A stretch of 64,000 nucleotides of DNA from positions 836,001 to 900,000 of the forward strand of contig JAWQEG010000490.1 in assembly GCA_033782935.1 (NCBI GenBank). Reading direction: 5' to 3'. Within the stretch, counting starts at the first letter, position 1. Every line of letters begins with the position of its first letter. Made by a program: the position numbers and the translations under genes. The notes beneath the pieces are model-generated. The model made no database searches and had not been told where the DNA came from. It worked only from the letters and a program-made list of their open reading frames with translations. Source of the stretch: Petrolisthes cinctipes (Eukaryota; Arthropoda; Malacostraca; Decapoda; Porcellanidae). This document shows, piece by piece, positions 1 to 9,758 of this stretch.

Positions 1-275
1 CTGTACCCGTTTATATCTCAAATTCTGGCCCTAAACACCCGAAAAATCGATATTTTGGGGTCCCAGAAGCGATCTGTACATGCCTACTCATTGCCAAAAT
101 GTTTTCAAAATATAGGCTCAAAACATGCTCAAAATCGATATTTTAGGTGCCCAAAAGTCGATATGTGCATGCATCTTCTGTACTCGTTTATATCTCAAAT
201 TCTGGCCCTAAACACCCGAAAATTCGATATTTTGGGGTCCCAGAAACGATCTGTACATGTCTACTCAGTGCTAGA

Positions 276-290
276 ATATTTTCAAAATAT
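276..290. other. 15-bp dyad in half A, A/T-arm form
   Basis: ATATTTT-C-AAAATAT is a perfect inverted repeat with 7-bp arms around one base. It occurs near the end of the A half in most units carrying CAGTGCTAGA just upstream. A third family has GAATGTTTTC here (for example 8860 onward), giving one G-T mismatch in the arms. Whether it is bound by a protein or forms a cruciform cannot be told from sequence. Confidence 0.85.
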
Positions 291-422
291 AGGCTCAAAA
301 CATGCTAAAAATCGATATTTTAGGTGCGTAAAGGCGATATCTCAAATTAAAGCCCAAAACACCCGAAAATTCGATATTTAGGGGTCCCAGAAGCGATCTG
401 TACATGCCTACTCCGTGTTAGA

Positions 423-437
423 GTATTTTCAAAATAC
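423..437. other. 15-bp dyad in half A, G/C-arm form
   Basis: In units with CCGTGTTAGA upstream, the same site reads GTATTTT-C-AAAATAC. Relative to the other family, the first base of the left arm changes A to G and the last base of the right arm changes T to C, so the dyad stays perfect. The two forms are the main A-half families in the window. Confidence 0.85.
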
Positions 438-1855
438 AGGCCAAAAAGATACTGAAAATCGATCTTTTAGGTGCCCAAAAGTCGATATGTGCATGCATCT
501 TCTGTACCCGTTTATATCTCAAATTCTGGCCATAAACACCCAAAAATTCGATATTTTTGGGTCCCAGAAGCAATGTGTACATGCCTACTCTGTGCTAGAA
601 TATTTTCAAAATATAGGCTAAAAACATGCTGAAAATCGATATTTTAGGTGCCAAAAAGTCGATATCTCAAATTCAGTCCCAAAACATCCGAAAATTCGAT
701 ATTTAGGGGTCCCAGAAGCGATCTGTACATGCCTACTCCGTGTTAGAGTATTTTCAAAATACACTCCCAAAACATTCTCAAAATCGATGTTTTAGGTGCC
801 AAAAAGTCGATATGTGCATGCACCTTCAGTACCTGTTTATATCTCAAATTCAAGCTCAAAACACCCGAAAATTCGATATTTTTGGGTCCCAGAAGCAATC
901 TGTACATACCTACTCAGTGCTAGAATATTTTCAAAATATAGGCTAAATACATGCTAAAAATCGATATTTTAGGTGCCAAAAAGTCGATATCTCAAATTAA
1001 GGCCCAAAACACCCGAAAATTCGATATTTAGGGGTCCCAGAAGCGATCTGTAAATGCCTACTCAGTGCTAGAATATTTTCAAAATATAGGCTCAAAAAAT
1101 GCTAAAAATCGATATTTTAGGTGCGTAAAGGCGATATCTCAAATTCAGGCCCAAAACACCCGAAATTTCGATATTTTGGGGTCAAAGAAGCGATCTGTAC
1201 ATGCCTACTCCGTGTTAGAGTATTTTCAAAATACAGGCCCAAAACATGCTCAAAATCGATATTTTAGGTGCCCAAAAGTCGATATGTGCATGCATCTTCA
1301 GTACCCGTTTATATCTCAAATTCTGGCCCTAAACACCCGAAAATTCGATATTTTGGGGTCCCAGAAGCGATCTGTACATGCCTACTCAGAGCTAGAATGT
1401 TTTCAAAATATAGGCTCAAAACATGCTCAAAATCGATATTTTAGGTGCCCAAAAGTCGATAAGTGCATGCATCTTCTGTACCCGTTTATATCTCAAATTC
1501 TGGCCCTAAACACCCGAAAATCAATATTTTGGGGTCCCAGAAGCAATCTGTACATGCCTACTCAGTGCTAGAATATTTAGAAAAAATATAGGCTAAAAAC
1601 ATGATAAAAATCGATATTTTAGGTGCAAAAAGTCGATATGTGCATGCATCTTCAGTACCCGTTTATATCTCAAATTCTGGCCCTAAACACCCGAAAATTC
1701 GATATTTTTGGGTCCCAGAATCGATCTGTACATGCCTACTCAGTGCTAGAATGTTTTCAAAATGTAGGCTCAAAACATGATCAAAATAGATATTTTAGGT
1801 GCCCAAAAGTCGATATGTGCATGCATCTTCTGTACTCGTTTATATCTCAAATTCA

Positions 1856-2002
1856 GGCTCAAAACACCCGAAAATTCGATATTTTGGGGTCCCAGAAGCG
1901 ATCTGTACATGCCTACTCAGTGCTAGAATATTTTCAAAATATAGGCTCAAAACATGCTAAAAATCCATATTTTAGGTGCGTAGAGGCGATATCTCAAATT
2001 CA
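1856..2002 (+). repeat. Representative short unit, 147 bp (GCGTA type)
   Basis: A (88 bp, 1856-1943) is followed by a truncated B of 59 bp (1944-2002). After TTTTAGGTGCGTA the sequence passes to GGCGATATCTCAAATT without the 29-bp box. Most copies read GCGTAAAGG; this one has GCGTAGAGG. The length is 49 codons, so this type does not shift a reading frame when mixed with 177-bp units. Confidence 0.92.
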
Positions 2003-2310
2003 GGCCCAAAACACCCGAAAATTCGATATTATGGGGTCCCAGAAGCGATCTGTACATGCCTACTCCGTGTTAAAAGTATTTACAAAATACACGCCCAAAA
2101 CATGCTCAAAATCGATGTTTTAGGTGCCCAAAAGTCGATATGTGCATTCATCTTCAGTACCCGTTTATATCTCAAATTCAGGCTCAAAACACCCAAAAAT
2201 TCGATATTTTGGGGTCCCAGAAGCGATCTGTACATGCCTACTCCGTGTTAGAGTATTTTCAAAATACATGCCCAAAACATGCTGAAAATCGATATTTTAG
2301 ATGCCCAAAG

Positions 2311-2335
2311 TCAATATATATTGTGCATGTATCTT
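2311..2335 (+). repeat. 5-bp insertion variant (181-bp unit)
   Basis: GTCAATATATATTGTGCATG contains an extra ATATT relative to GTCAATATGTGCATG. The same form appears near 3,643, 5,806, 36,617 and 38,945. It marks a lineage shared between the left mosaic region and the 2,328-bp repeat. Confidence 0.9.
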
Positions 2336-2822
2336 CTGTACCCGTTTATATCTCAAATTCAGGCTCAAAACACCCGAAAATTCAATATTTTGGGGTCCCA
2401 GAAGCAATCTGTACATGCCTACTCAGTGCTAGAATATTTTCAAAATATAGGTTAAAAACATGCTAAAAATCGATCTTTTAGGTGCCAAAAAGTCGATATC
2501 TCAAATTCAGTCCCAAAACACCCGAAAATTCGATATTTAGGGGTCCCAGAAGGGATCTGTACATGCCTACGCCGTGTTAAAGTATTTTCAAAATACAGGC
2601 CAAAAACATACTGAAAATCGATCTTTTAGGTGCACAAAAGTCGATATGTGAATGCATCTTCTGTACCCGTTTATATCTCAAATTCTGGCCCTAAACACCC
2701 GAAAAATCGATATTTTGGGGTCCCAGAAGCGATCTGTACATGCCTACTCATTGCTAAAATGTTTTCAAAATATAGGCTCAAAACATGCTCAAAATCGATA
2801 TTTTAGATACCCAAAAGTCGAT

Positions 2823-4715
2823 ATGTGCATGCATCTTCTGTACTCGTTTATATCTCAAATTCTGGCCCTAAACACCCGAAAATTCGATATTTTGGGGTCC
2901 CAGAAACGATCTGTACATGTCTACTCAGTGCTAGAATAATTTCAAAATATAGGCTCAAAACATGCTAAAAATCGATATTCTAGGTGCGTAAAGGCGATAT
3001 CTCAAATTAAAGCCCAAAACACCCTAAAATTCGATATTTAGGGGTCCCAGAAGCGATCTGTACATGCCTACTCCATGTTAGAGTATTTTCAAAAAACAGG
3101 CCAAAAAGATACTGAAAATCGATCTTTTAGGTGCCCAAAAGTCGATATGTGCATGCATCTTCTGTACCCGTTTATATCTCAAATTCTGGCCCTAAACACC
3201 CACAAATTCGATATTTTTGGGTCCCAGAAGCAATGTGTACATGCCTACTCAGTGCTAGAATATTTTCAAAATATAGGCTAAAAACATGCTGAAAATCGAT
3301 ATTTTAGGTGCCGAAAAGTCGATATCTCAAATTCAGTCCCAAAACATCCGAAAATTCGATATTTAGGGGTCCCAGATGCGATCTGTACATGCCTACTCCG
3401 TGTTCTAGTATTTTCAAAATACACTCCCAAAACATGCTCAAAATCGATGTTTTAGGTGCCAAAAAGTCGATATGTGCATGCACCTTCAGTACCCGTTTAT
3501 ATCTCAAATTCAAGCTCAAAACACCCGAAAATTCGATATTTTTGGGTCCCAGAAGCAATCTGTACATGCCTACTCTGTGTTAGAGTATTTTCAAAATACA
3601 TGCCCAAAACATGCTGAAAATCGATATTTTAGATGCCCAAAGTCAATATATATTGTGCATGTATCTTCTGTACCCGTTTATATCTCAAATTCAGGCTCAA
3701 AACACCCGAAAATTCAATATTTTGGGGTCCCAGAAGCAATCTGTACATGCCTACTCAGTGCTAGAATATTTTCAAAATATAGGTTAAAAACATGCTAAAA
3801 ATCGATCTTTTAGGTGCCAAAAAGTCGATATCTCAAATTCAGTCCCAAAACACCCGAAAATTCGATATTTAGGGGTCCCAGAAGGGATCTGTACATGCCT
3901 ACGCCGTGTTAAAGTATTTTCAAAATACAGGCCAAAAACATACTGAAAATCGATCTTTTAGGTGCACAAAAGTCGATATGTGCATACATCTTCTGTACCC
4001 GTTTATATCCCAAATTCTGTCCCTAAACACCCGAAAATTCGATATTTTGGGGTCCCAGAAACGATCTGTACATGTCTACTCAGTGCTAGAATATTTTCAA
4101 AATATAGGCTCAAAACATGCTAAAAATCGATATTCTAGGTGCGTAAAGGCGATATCTCAAATTAAAGCCCAAAACACCCGAAAATTCGATATTTAGGGGT
4201 CCCAGAAGCGATCTGTACATGCCTACTCCATGTTAGAGTATTTTCAAAAAACAGGCCAAAAAGATACTGAAAATCGATCTTTTAGGTGCCCAAAAGTCGA
4301 TATGTGCATGCATCTTCTGTACCCGTTTATATCTCAAATTCTGGCCCTAAACACCCAAAAATTCGATATTTTTGGGTCCCAGAAGCAATGTGTACATGTC
4401 TACTCAGTGCTAGAATATTTTCAAAATATAGGCTAAAAACATGCTGAAAATCGATATTTTAGGTGCCAAAAAGTCGATATCTCAAATTCAGTCCCAAAAC
4501 ATCCGAAAATTCGATATTTAGGGGTCCCAGATGCGATCTGTACATGCCTACTCCGTGTTCTAGTATTTTCAAAATACACTCCCAAAACATGCTCAAAATC
4601 GATGTTTTAGGTGCCAAAAAGTCGATATGTGCATGCACCTTCAGTACCCGTTTATATCTCAAATTCAAGCTCAAAACACCCGAAAATTCGATATTTTTGG
4701 GTCCCAGAAGCAATC
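2823..4715 (+). repeat. 1,155-bp higher-order repeat (7 units), about 1.6 copies
   Basis: Anchors at 2,898, 3,045, 3,222, 3,370, 3,547, 3,728, 3,876 and 4,053 give units of 147, 177, 148, 177, 181, 148 and 177 bp, summing to 1,155. The second copy repeats shared private variants, such as TCCCAGATGCGATCTG at 3,368 and 4,523 and CCATGTTAGAG at 3,073 and 4,228. The upstream offset of 1,332 equals 1,155 + 177, so one long unit was gained or lost beside this repeat. Confidence 0.86.
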
Positions 4716-6960
4716 TGTACATGCCTACTCAGTGCTAGAATATTTTCAAAATATAGGCTAAAAACATGCTAAAAATCGATATTTTAGGTGCCAAAAAGTC
4801 GATATCTCAAATTAAGGCCCAAAACACCCGAAAATTCGATATTTAGGTGTCCCAGAAGCGATCTGTAAATGCCTACTCCGTGTTAGAGTATTTTCAAAAT
4901 ACAGGCCCAAAACATGCTCAAAATCGATGTTTTAGGTGCCCAAAAGTCGATATGTGCATGCATCTTCAGTACCCGTTTATATCTCAAATTCTGGCCCTAA
5001 ACACCCGAAAATTCGATATTTTGGGGTCCCAGAAGCGATCTGTACATGCCTACTCAGAGCTAGAATGTTTTCAAAATATAGGCTCAAAAACATGCTCAAA
5101 ATCGATATTTTAGGTGCCCAAAAGTCGATAAGTGCATGCATCTTCTGTACCCGTTTATATCTCAAATTCTGGCCCTAAACACCCGAAAATCAATATTTTG
5201 GGGTCCCAGAAGCAATCTGTACATGCCTACTCAGTGCTAGAATATTTTGAAAAAATATAGGCTAAAAACATGATAAAAATCGATATTTTAGGTGCCCAAA
5301 AGTCGATATGTGCATGCATCTTCAGTACCCGTTTATATCTCAAATTCTGGCCCTAAACACCCGAAAATTCGATATTTTTGAGTCCCAGAATCGATCTGTA
5401 CATGCCTACTCAGTGCTAGAATGTTTTCAAAATGTAGGCTCAAAACATGATCAAAATCGATCTTTTAGGTGCCCAAAAGTCGATATGTGCATGCATCTTC
5501 TGTACTCGTTTATATCTCAAATTCAGGCTCAAAACACCCGAAAATTCGATATTTTGGGGTCCCAGAAGCGATCTGTACATGCCTACTCAGTGCTAGAATA
5601 TTTTCAAAATATAGGCTCAAAACATGCTAAAAATCCATATTTTAGGTGCGTAGAGGCGATATCTCAAATTTAGGCCCAAAACACCCGAAAATTCGATATT
5701 ATGGGGTCCCAGAAGCGATCTGTACATGCCTACTCCGTGTTAAAAGTATTTACAAAATACAGGCCCAAAACATGCTCAAAATCGATGTTTTAGGTGCCCA
5801 AAGTCAATATATATTGTGCATGTATCTTCTGTACATGTTTATATCTCAAATTCAGGCTCAAAACACCCGAAAATTCAATATTTTGGGGTCCCAGAAGCAA
5901 TCTGTACATGCCTACTCAGTGCTAGAATATTTTCAAAATATAGGTTAAAAACATGCTAAAAATCGATCTTTTAGATGCCAAAAAGTCGATATCTCAAATT
6001 CAGTCCCAAAACACCCGAAAATTCGATATTTAGGGGTCCCAGAAGCGATCTGTACATGCTTAATACGTGTTAGAGATTTTTCAAAATACAGGCCAAAAAC
6101 ATACTGAAAATCGATCTTTTAGGTGCCCAAAAGTCGATATGTGCATGCATCTTCTGTACCCGTTTATATCTCAAATTCTGGCCCTAAACACCCGAAAATT
6201 AAATATTTTGGGGTCCCAGAAGCGATCTGTATATGCCTACTCAGTGCTAGAATATTTTCAAAATATAGGCTAAAAACATGCTAAAATTCGATATTTTAGG
6301 TGCCAAAAAGTCGATATCTCAAATTCAGTCCCAAAACACCCGAAACTTCGATATTTAGGGGTCCCAGAAGCGATCTGTACATGCCTACTCCGTGTTAGAG
6401 TATTTTCAAAATACAGGCCAAAAACATACTGAAAATCGATCTTTTAGGTGCCCAAAAGTCAATATGTGCATGCTTATTTTGTACGCGTTTATATCTCAAA
6501 TTCTGGCCCTAAACACCCGAAACTTCGATATTTTCGGGTCCCAGAAGCGATCTGTACATGCCTACTCTGTGTTAGAGTGTTTTCAAAATATAGGCTCAAA
6601 ACATGCTCAAAATCGATATTTTAGGTGCCCAGAAGTCGATATGTGCATGACTCTTCTGTACCCGTTTATATCTCAAATTCAGGCTCAAAACACCCGAAAA
6701 TTCGATATTTTGGGGTCCCAGAAGCAATCTGTACATGCCTACTCAGTGCTAGAATATTTTCAAAATATAGGCTAAAAACATGCTAAAAATCGATATTTTT
6801 TGGTGCCAAAAAGTCGATATCTCAAATTCAGTCCCAAAACACCCGAAAATTCGATATTTAGGGGTCCCAGAAGCAATCTGTACATGCCTACTCCGTGTTA
6901 GAGTATTTTTTAAATACAGGCCCAAAACATGCTCAAAATCGATGTTTTAGGTGCCAAAAA

Positions 6961-6990
6961 GTCGATACCCGTTTATATCTCAAATTCAGG
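6961..6990 (+). repeat. 19-bp deletion variant (158-bp unit)
   Basis: GTCGATACCCGTTTATATC replaces the usual longer form, joining GTCGA to TACCCG and leaving out 19 bp of half B. The anchor spacing is 158 (6,865 to 7,023). The same variant at 10,895 and 14,829 is the 24-unit repeat's own copy, so the deletion predates that amplification. Confidence 0.9.
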
Positions 6991-8786
6991 CTCAAAACAC
7001 CCGAAAATTCGATATTTTGGGGTCCCAGAAGCAATCTGTACATGCCTACTCAGTGCTAGAATATTTTCAAAATATAGGCTAAATACATGCTAAAAATCGA
7101 TATTTTAGGTGCAAAAAAGTCGATGTCTCAAATTAAGGCCCAAAACACCCGAAAATTCGATATTTAGGGGTCCCAGAGGCGATCTGTACATGCCTACTCA
7201 GTGCTAGAATATTTTCAAAATATAGGCTCAAAACATGCTAAAAATCGATATTTTAGGTGCGTAAAGGCGATATCACAAATTCAGGCCCAAAACTCCCGAA
7301 AATTCGATATTTTGGGGTCTCAGAAGCGATGTGTACATGCCTACTCCGTGTTAGAGTATTTTCAAAATGCAGGCCCAAAACATGCTCAAAATCGATGTTT
7401 TAGGGGCCAAAAAGTCGATATGTGCATGCATCTTCAGTACCCGTTTATATCTTAAATTCAGGCTCAAAACACCCGAAAACTCGATATTTTGGGGTCCCAG
7501 AAGCGATCTGTACATGCCTACTTAGTGCTAGAGTATTTTCAAAATACATGCCCAAAACATGCTGAAAATCGATATTTTAGATTCCCAAAGTCAATATGTG
7601 CATGTATTTTCTGTACCCGTTTATATATCAAATTCAGGCTCAATACACCCGAAAATTCAATATTTTGGTTTCCCAGAAGCAATCTGTACATGCCTACTCA
7701 GTGCTAGAATATTTTCAAAATATAGGCTAAAAACATGCTAAAAATCGATATTTTAGGTGCCAAAAAGTCGATATGTGCATGCATCTTCTGTACCCTTTTA
7801 TATCTCAAATTCTGGCCCTAAACACCCGAAAATTCAATATTTTGGGGTCCCAGAAGCGATCTGTACATGCCTACTCAGTGCTAGAATGTCTTCAAAATAT
7901 AGGCTCAAAACATGCTCAAAATCGATATTTTAGGTGCCGAAAAGTCGATATATGCATGCATCTTCTCTACTCGTTTATATCTCAAATTCAAGCTCAAAAC
8001 ACCCGAAAATTCGATATTTTGGGGTCCCAGAAGCGATCTGTACATGCCTACTCAGTGCTAGAATATTTTCAAAATATAGGCTCAAAACATGCTAAAAATC
8101 GATATTTTAGGTGCGTAAAGGCGATATCTCAAATTCAGGCCCAAAACACCCGAAAATTCGATATTTTTGGGTCCCAGAAGCGATCTGTACATGCCTACTC
8201 AGTGCTAGAATGTCTTAAAAATATAGGCTCAAAACATGCGCAAAATCGATATTTTAGGTGCCCAAAAGTCGATATGTGCATGCATCTTCAGTACCCGTTT
8301 ATATCTCAAATTCTGGCCCTAAACACCCGAAAATTCAATATTTTTGGGTCCCAGAAGCAATCTGTACATGCCTACTCAGTGCTAGAATATTTTCAAAATA
8401 TTGGCTACAAACATGCAAAAAAACGAATTTTTAGGTGCCAAAAAGTCGATATCTAAAATTCAGTCTCAAAACACCCGAAAATTCGATATTTTGGGGTCCC
8501 AGAAGCGATCTGTACATACCTACTCAGTGCCAGAATATTTTCAAAATATAGGCTGAAAACATGTTAAAAATCGATATTTTAGGTGCGTAAAGGCGATATC
8601 TCAAATTCAGGCCCAAAACACCTGAAAATTCGATATTTTGGGGTCCCATAAGCGATCTGTACATGCCTACTCCGTGTTAGAGTATTTTCAAAGTACAGGC
8701 CCAAAACATGCCCAAAATCGATGTTTTAGGTGCCCAAAAGTCAATATGTGCATGCATCTTCAGTACCCGTTTATATCTCAAATTCA

Positions 8787-8874
8787 GGCTCAAAACACCC
8801 GAAAATTCGATATTTTGGGGTCCCAGAAGCGATCTGTACATGCCTACTCAGTGCTAGAATGTTTTCAAAATATA
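8787..8874 (+). repeat. Half-unit A (88 bp), ancestral sub-repeat
   Basis: Half A aligns with half B over its full length. GGCTCAAAAC at its start and TCGATATTTT at half-unit positions 21-30 are identical in consensus A and B. A hand alignment with one gap gives about 62 matches in 88 columns. A ends with the dyad-bearing stretch, which B has lost. The two halves most simply descend from a single repeat of about 88 bp that dimerised before the present array spread. Confidence 0.82.
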
Positions 8875-8963
8875 GGCACAAAACATGCTCAAAATCGATA
8901 TTTTAGGTGCCCAAAAGTCGATATGTGCATGCATCTTCTGTACCCGTCTATATCTCAAATTCT
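8875..8963 (+). repeat. Half-unit B (89 bp), ancestral sub-repeat
   Basis: Half B is the diverged partner of half A. It holds AGGTGCCCAAAAGTCGAT where A has GGGGTCCCAGAAGCGAT, and GTGCATGCAT where A has GTACATGCCT. B contains the 8-bp palindrome TGCATGCA inside the 29-bp box. All the major length variation of the array lies in B: the 29-bp box, a 19-bp deletion, an 11-bp deletion and a 5-bp insertion. The A half is nearly constant in length. Confidence 0.82.
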
Positions 8964-9758
8964 GGCCCTAAACACCCGAAAATTCAATATTTTTGGGTCC
9001 CAGATGCAATCTGTACATGCCTACTCAGTGCTAGAATATTTTCAAAATATAGGCTCAAAACATGCTAAAAATCGATATTTTAGGTGCCAAAAAGTCGATA
9101 TCTATAATTCAGTCCCAAAACATCCGTAAATTCGATATTTAGGGGTCCCAGAAGCGATCTGTACATGCCTACTCCGTGTTTGAGTATTTTCAAAATACAG
9201 GCCCAAAACATGCTTAAAATCGATGTTTTAGGTGCCAAAAAGTCGATATGTGCATGCACTTTCAGTACGCGTTTATATCTCAAATTAAGGCTCAAAACAC
9301 CCGAAAATTCGATATTTAGGGGTCCCAGGAGCGATCTGTACATGCCTACTCAGTGCTAGAATATTTTCAAAATATAGGCTCAAAACATGCTAAAAATTGA
9401 TATTTTAGGTGCGTAAAGGCGATATCTCAAATTCAGGCCCAAAACACACGTAAATTCGATATTTTGGGGTCCCAGAAGCGATGTGTACATGCCTACTCCG
9501 TGTTAGAGTATTTTCAATATACAGGCCCAAAACATGCTCAAAATCGATGTTTTAGGTGCCCAAAAGTCGATATGTGCATGCATCTTCAGTACCCGTTTAT
9601 ATCTCAAATTCAGGCTCAATACACCCGAAAATACGATATTTTGGGGTCCCAGAAGCGATCTGTACATGCCTACTCCGTGTTAGAGTATTTTCAAATTACA
9701 GGCCCAAAACATGCTGAAAATTGATATTTTAGATGCCCAAAGTCAATATGTGCATGTA

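Larger units (their letters stand above)
1..5824 (+). repeat. Left mosaic region of satellite units
   Basis: Units here follow a mixed long and short order. By anchor spacing the first steps are 177, 147, 177, 148, 177, 148, 147, 177. Blocks recur at fixed offsets: 1-750 matches 2,660-3,410 (offset 2,660). About 1,300-2,110 matches 4,970-5,780 (offset 3,668-3,670), but upstream the copy lacks the 147-bp unit at 1,035-1,182. About 2,260-2,650 matches 3,592-3,980 (offset 1,332). The region is a patchwork of local duplications, not one clean higher-order repeat. It holds no gene. Confidence 0.85.
8787..8963 (+). repeat. Representative long unit, 177 bp (A half + full B half)
   Basis: A clean example of the long unit. 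Bases 8787-8874 are half A (88 bp), running from GGCTCAAAACACCCG through the anchor GGGTCCCAGAAG at 8818-8829, to the dyad region at its end. Bases 8875-8963 are half B (89 bp), with TCGATATTTT, then AAGTCGATAT and the 29-bp box at 8925-8953 that short units lack. Long units differ mainly at a few linked sites, such as TGTACTCG versus TGTACCCG, or ATTCTGGCCCT versus ATTCAGGCTC before the next A half. They are the commonest class. Confidence 0.93.
5825..9758 (+). repeat. 3,934-bp higher-order repeat (24 units), copy 1
   Basis: From the anchor at 5,889 to the one at 9,823 I count 24 units: 148, 177, 148, 177, 177, 149, 158, 148, 147, 177, 176, 177, 177, 147, 177, 148, 147, 177, 177, 148, 177, 147, 177 and 176. 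They sum to 3,934. Private marks include AAACTTCGATATTTTCGGG near 6,521, the 158-bp unit at 6,961, ATTTTGGTTTCCCAG at 7,663 and the AAAAAACGA patch at 8,417. The left boundary is set where similarity to 9,740 onward begins. Confidence 0.9.

Noticed and set aside
3304..3567. Short minus strand open frames (60-92 codons) here and at 4,459, 9,080, 13,014, 21,236, 22,915, 32,000, 53,869 and 61,092
   Set aside because: They are antisense reads of the same units, bounded by unit variants, and recur with the higher-order repeats.
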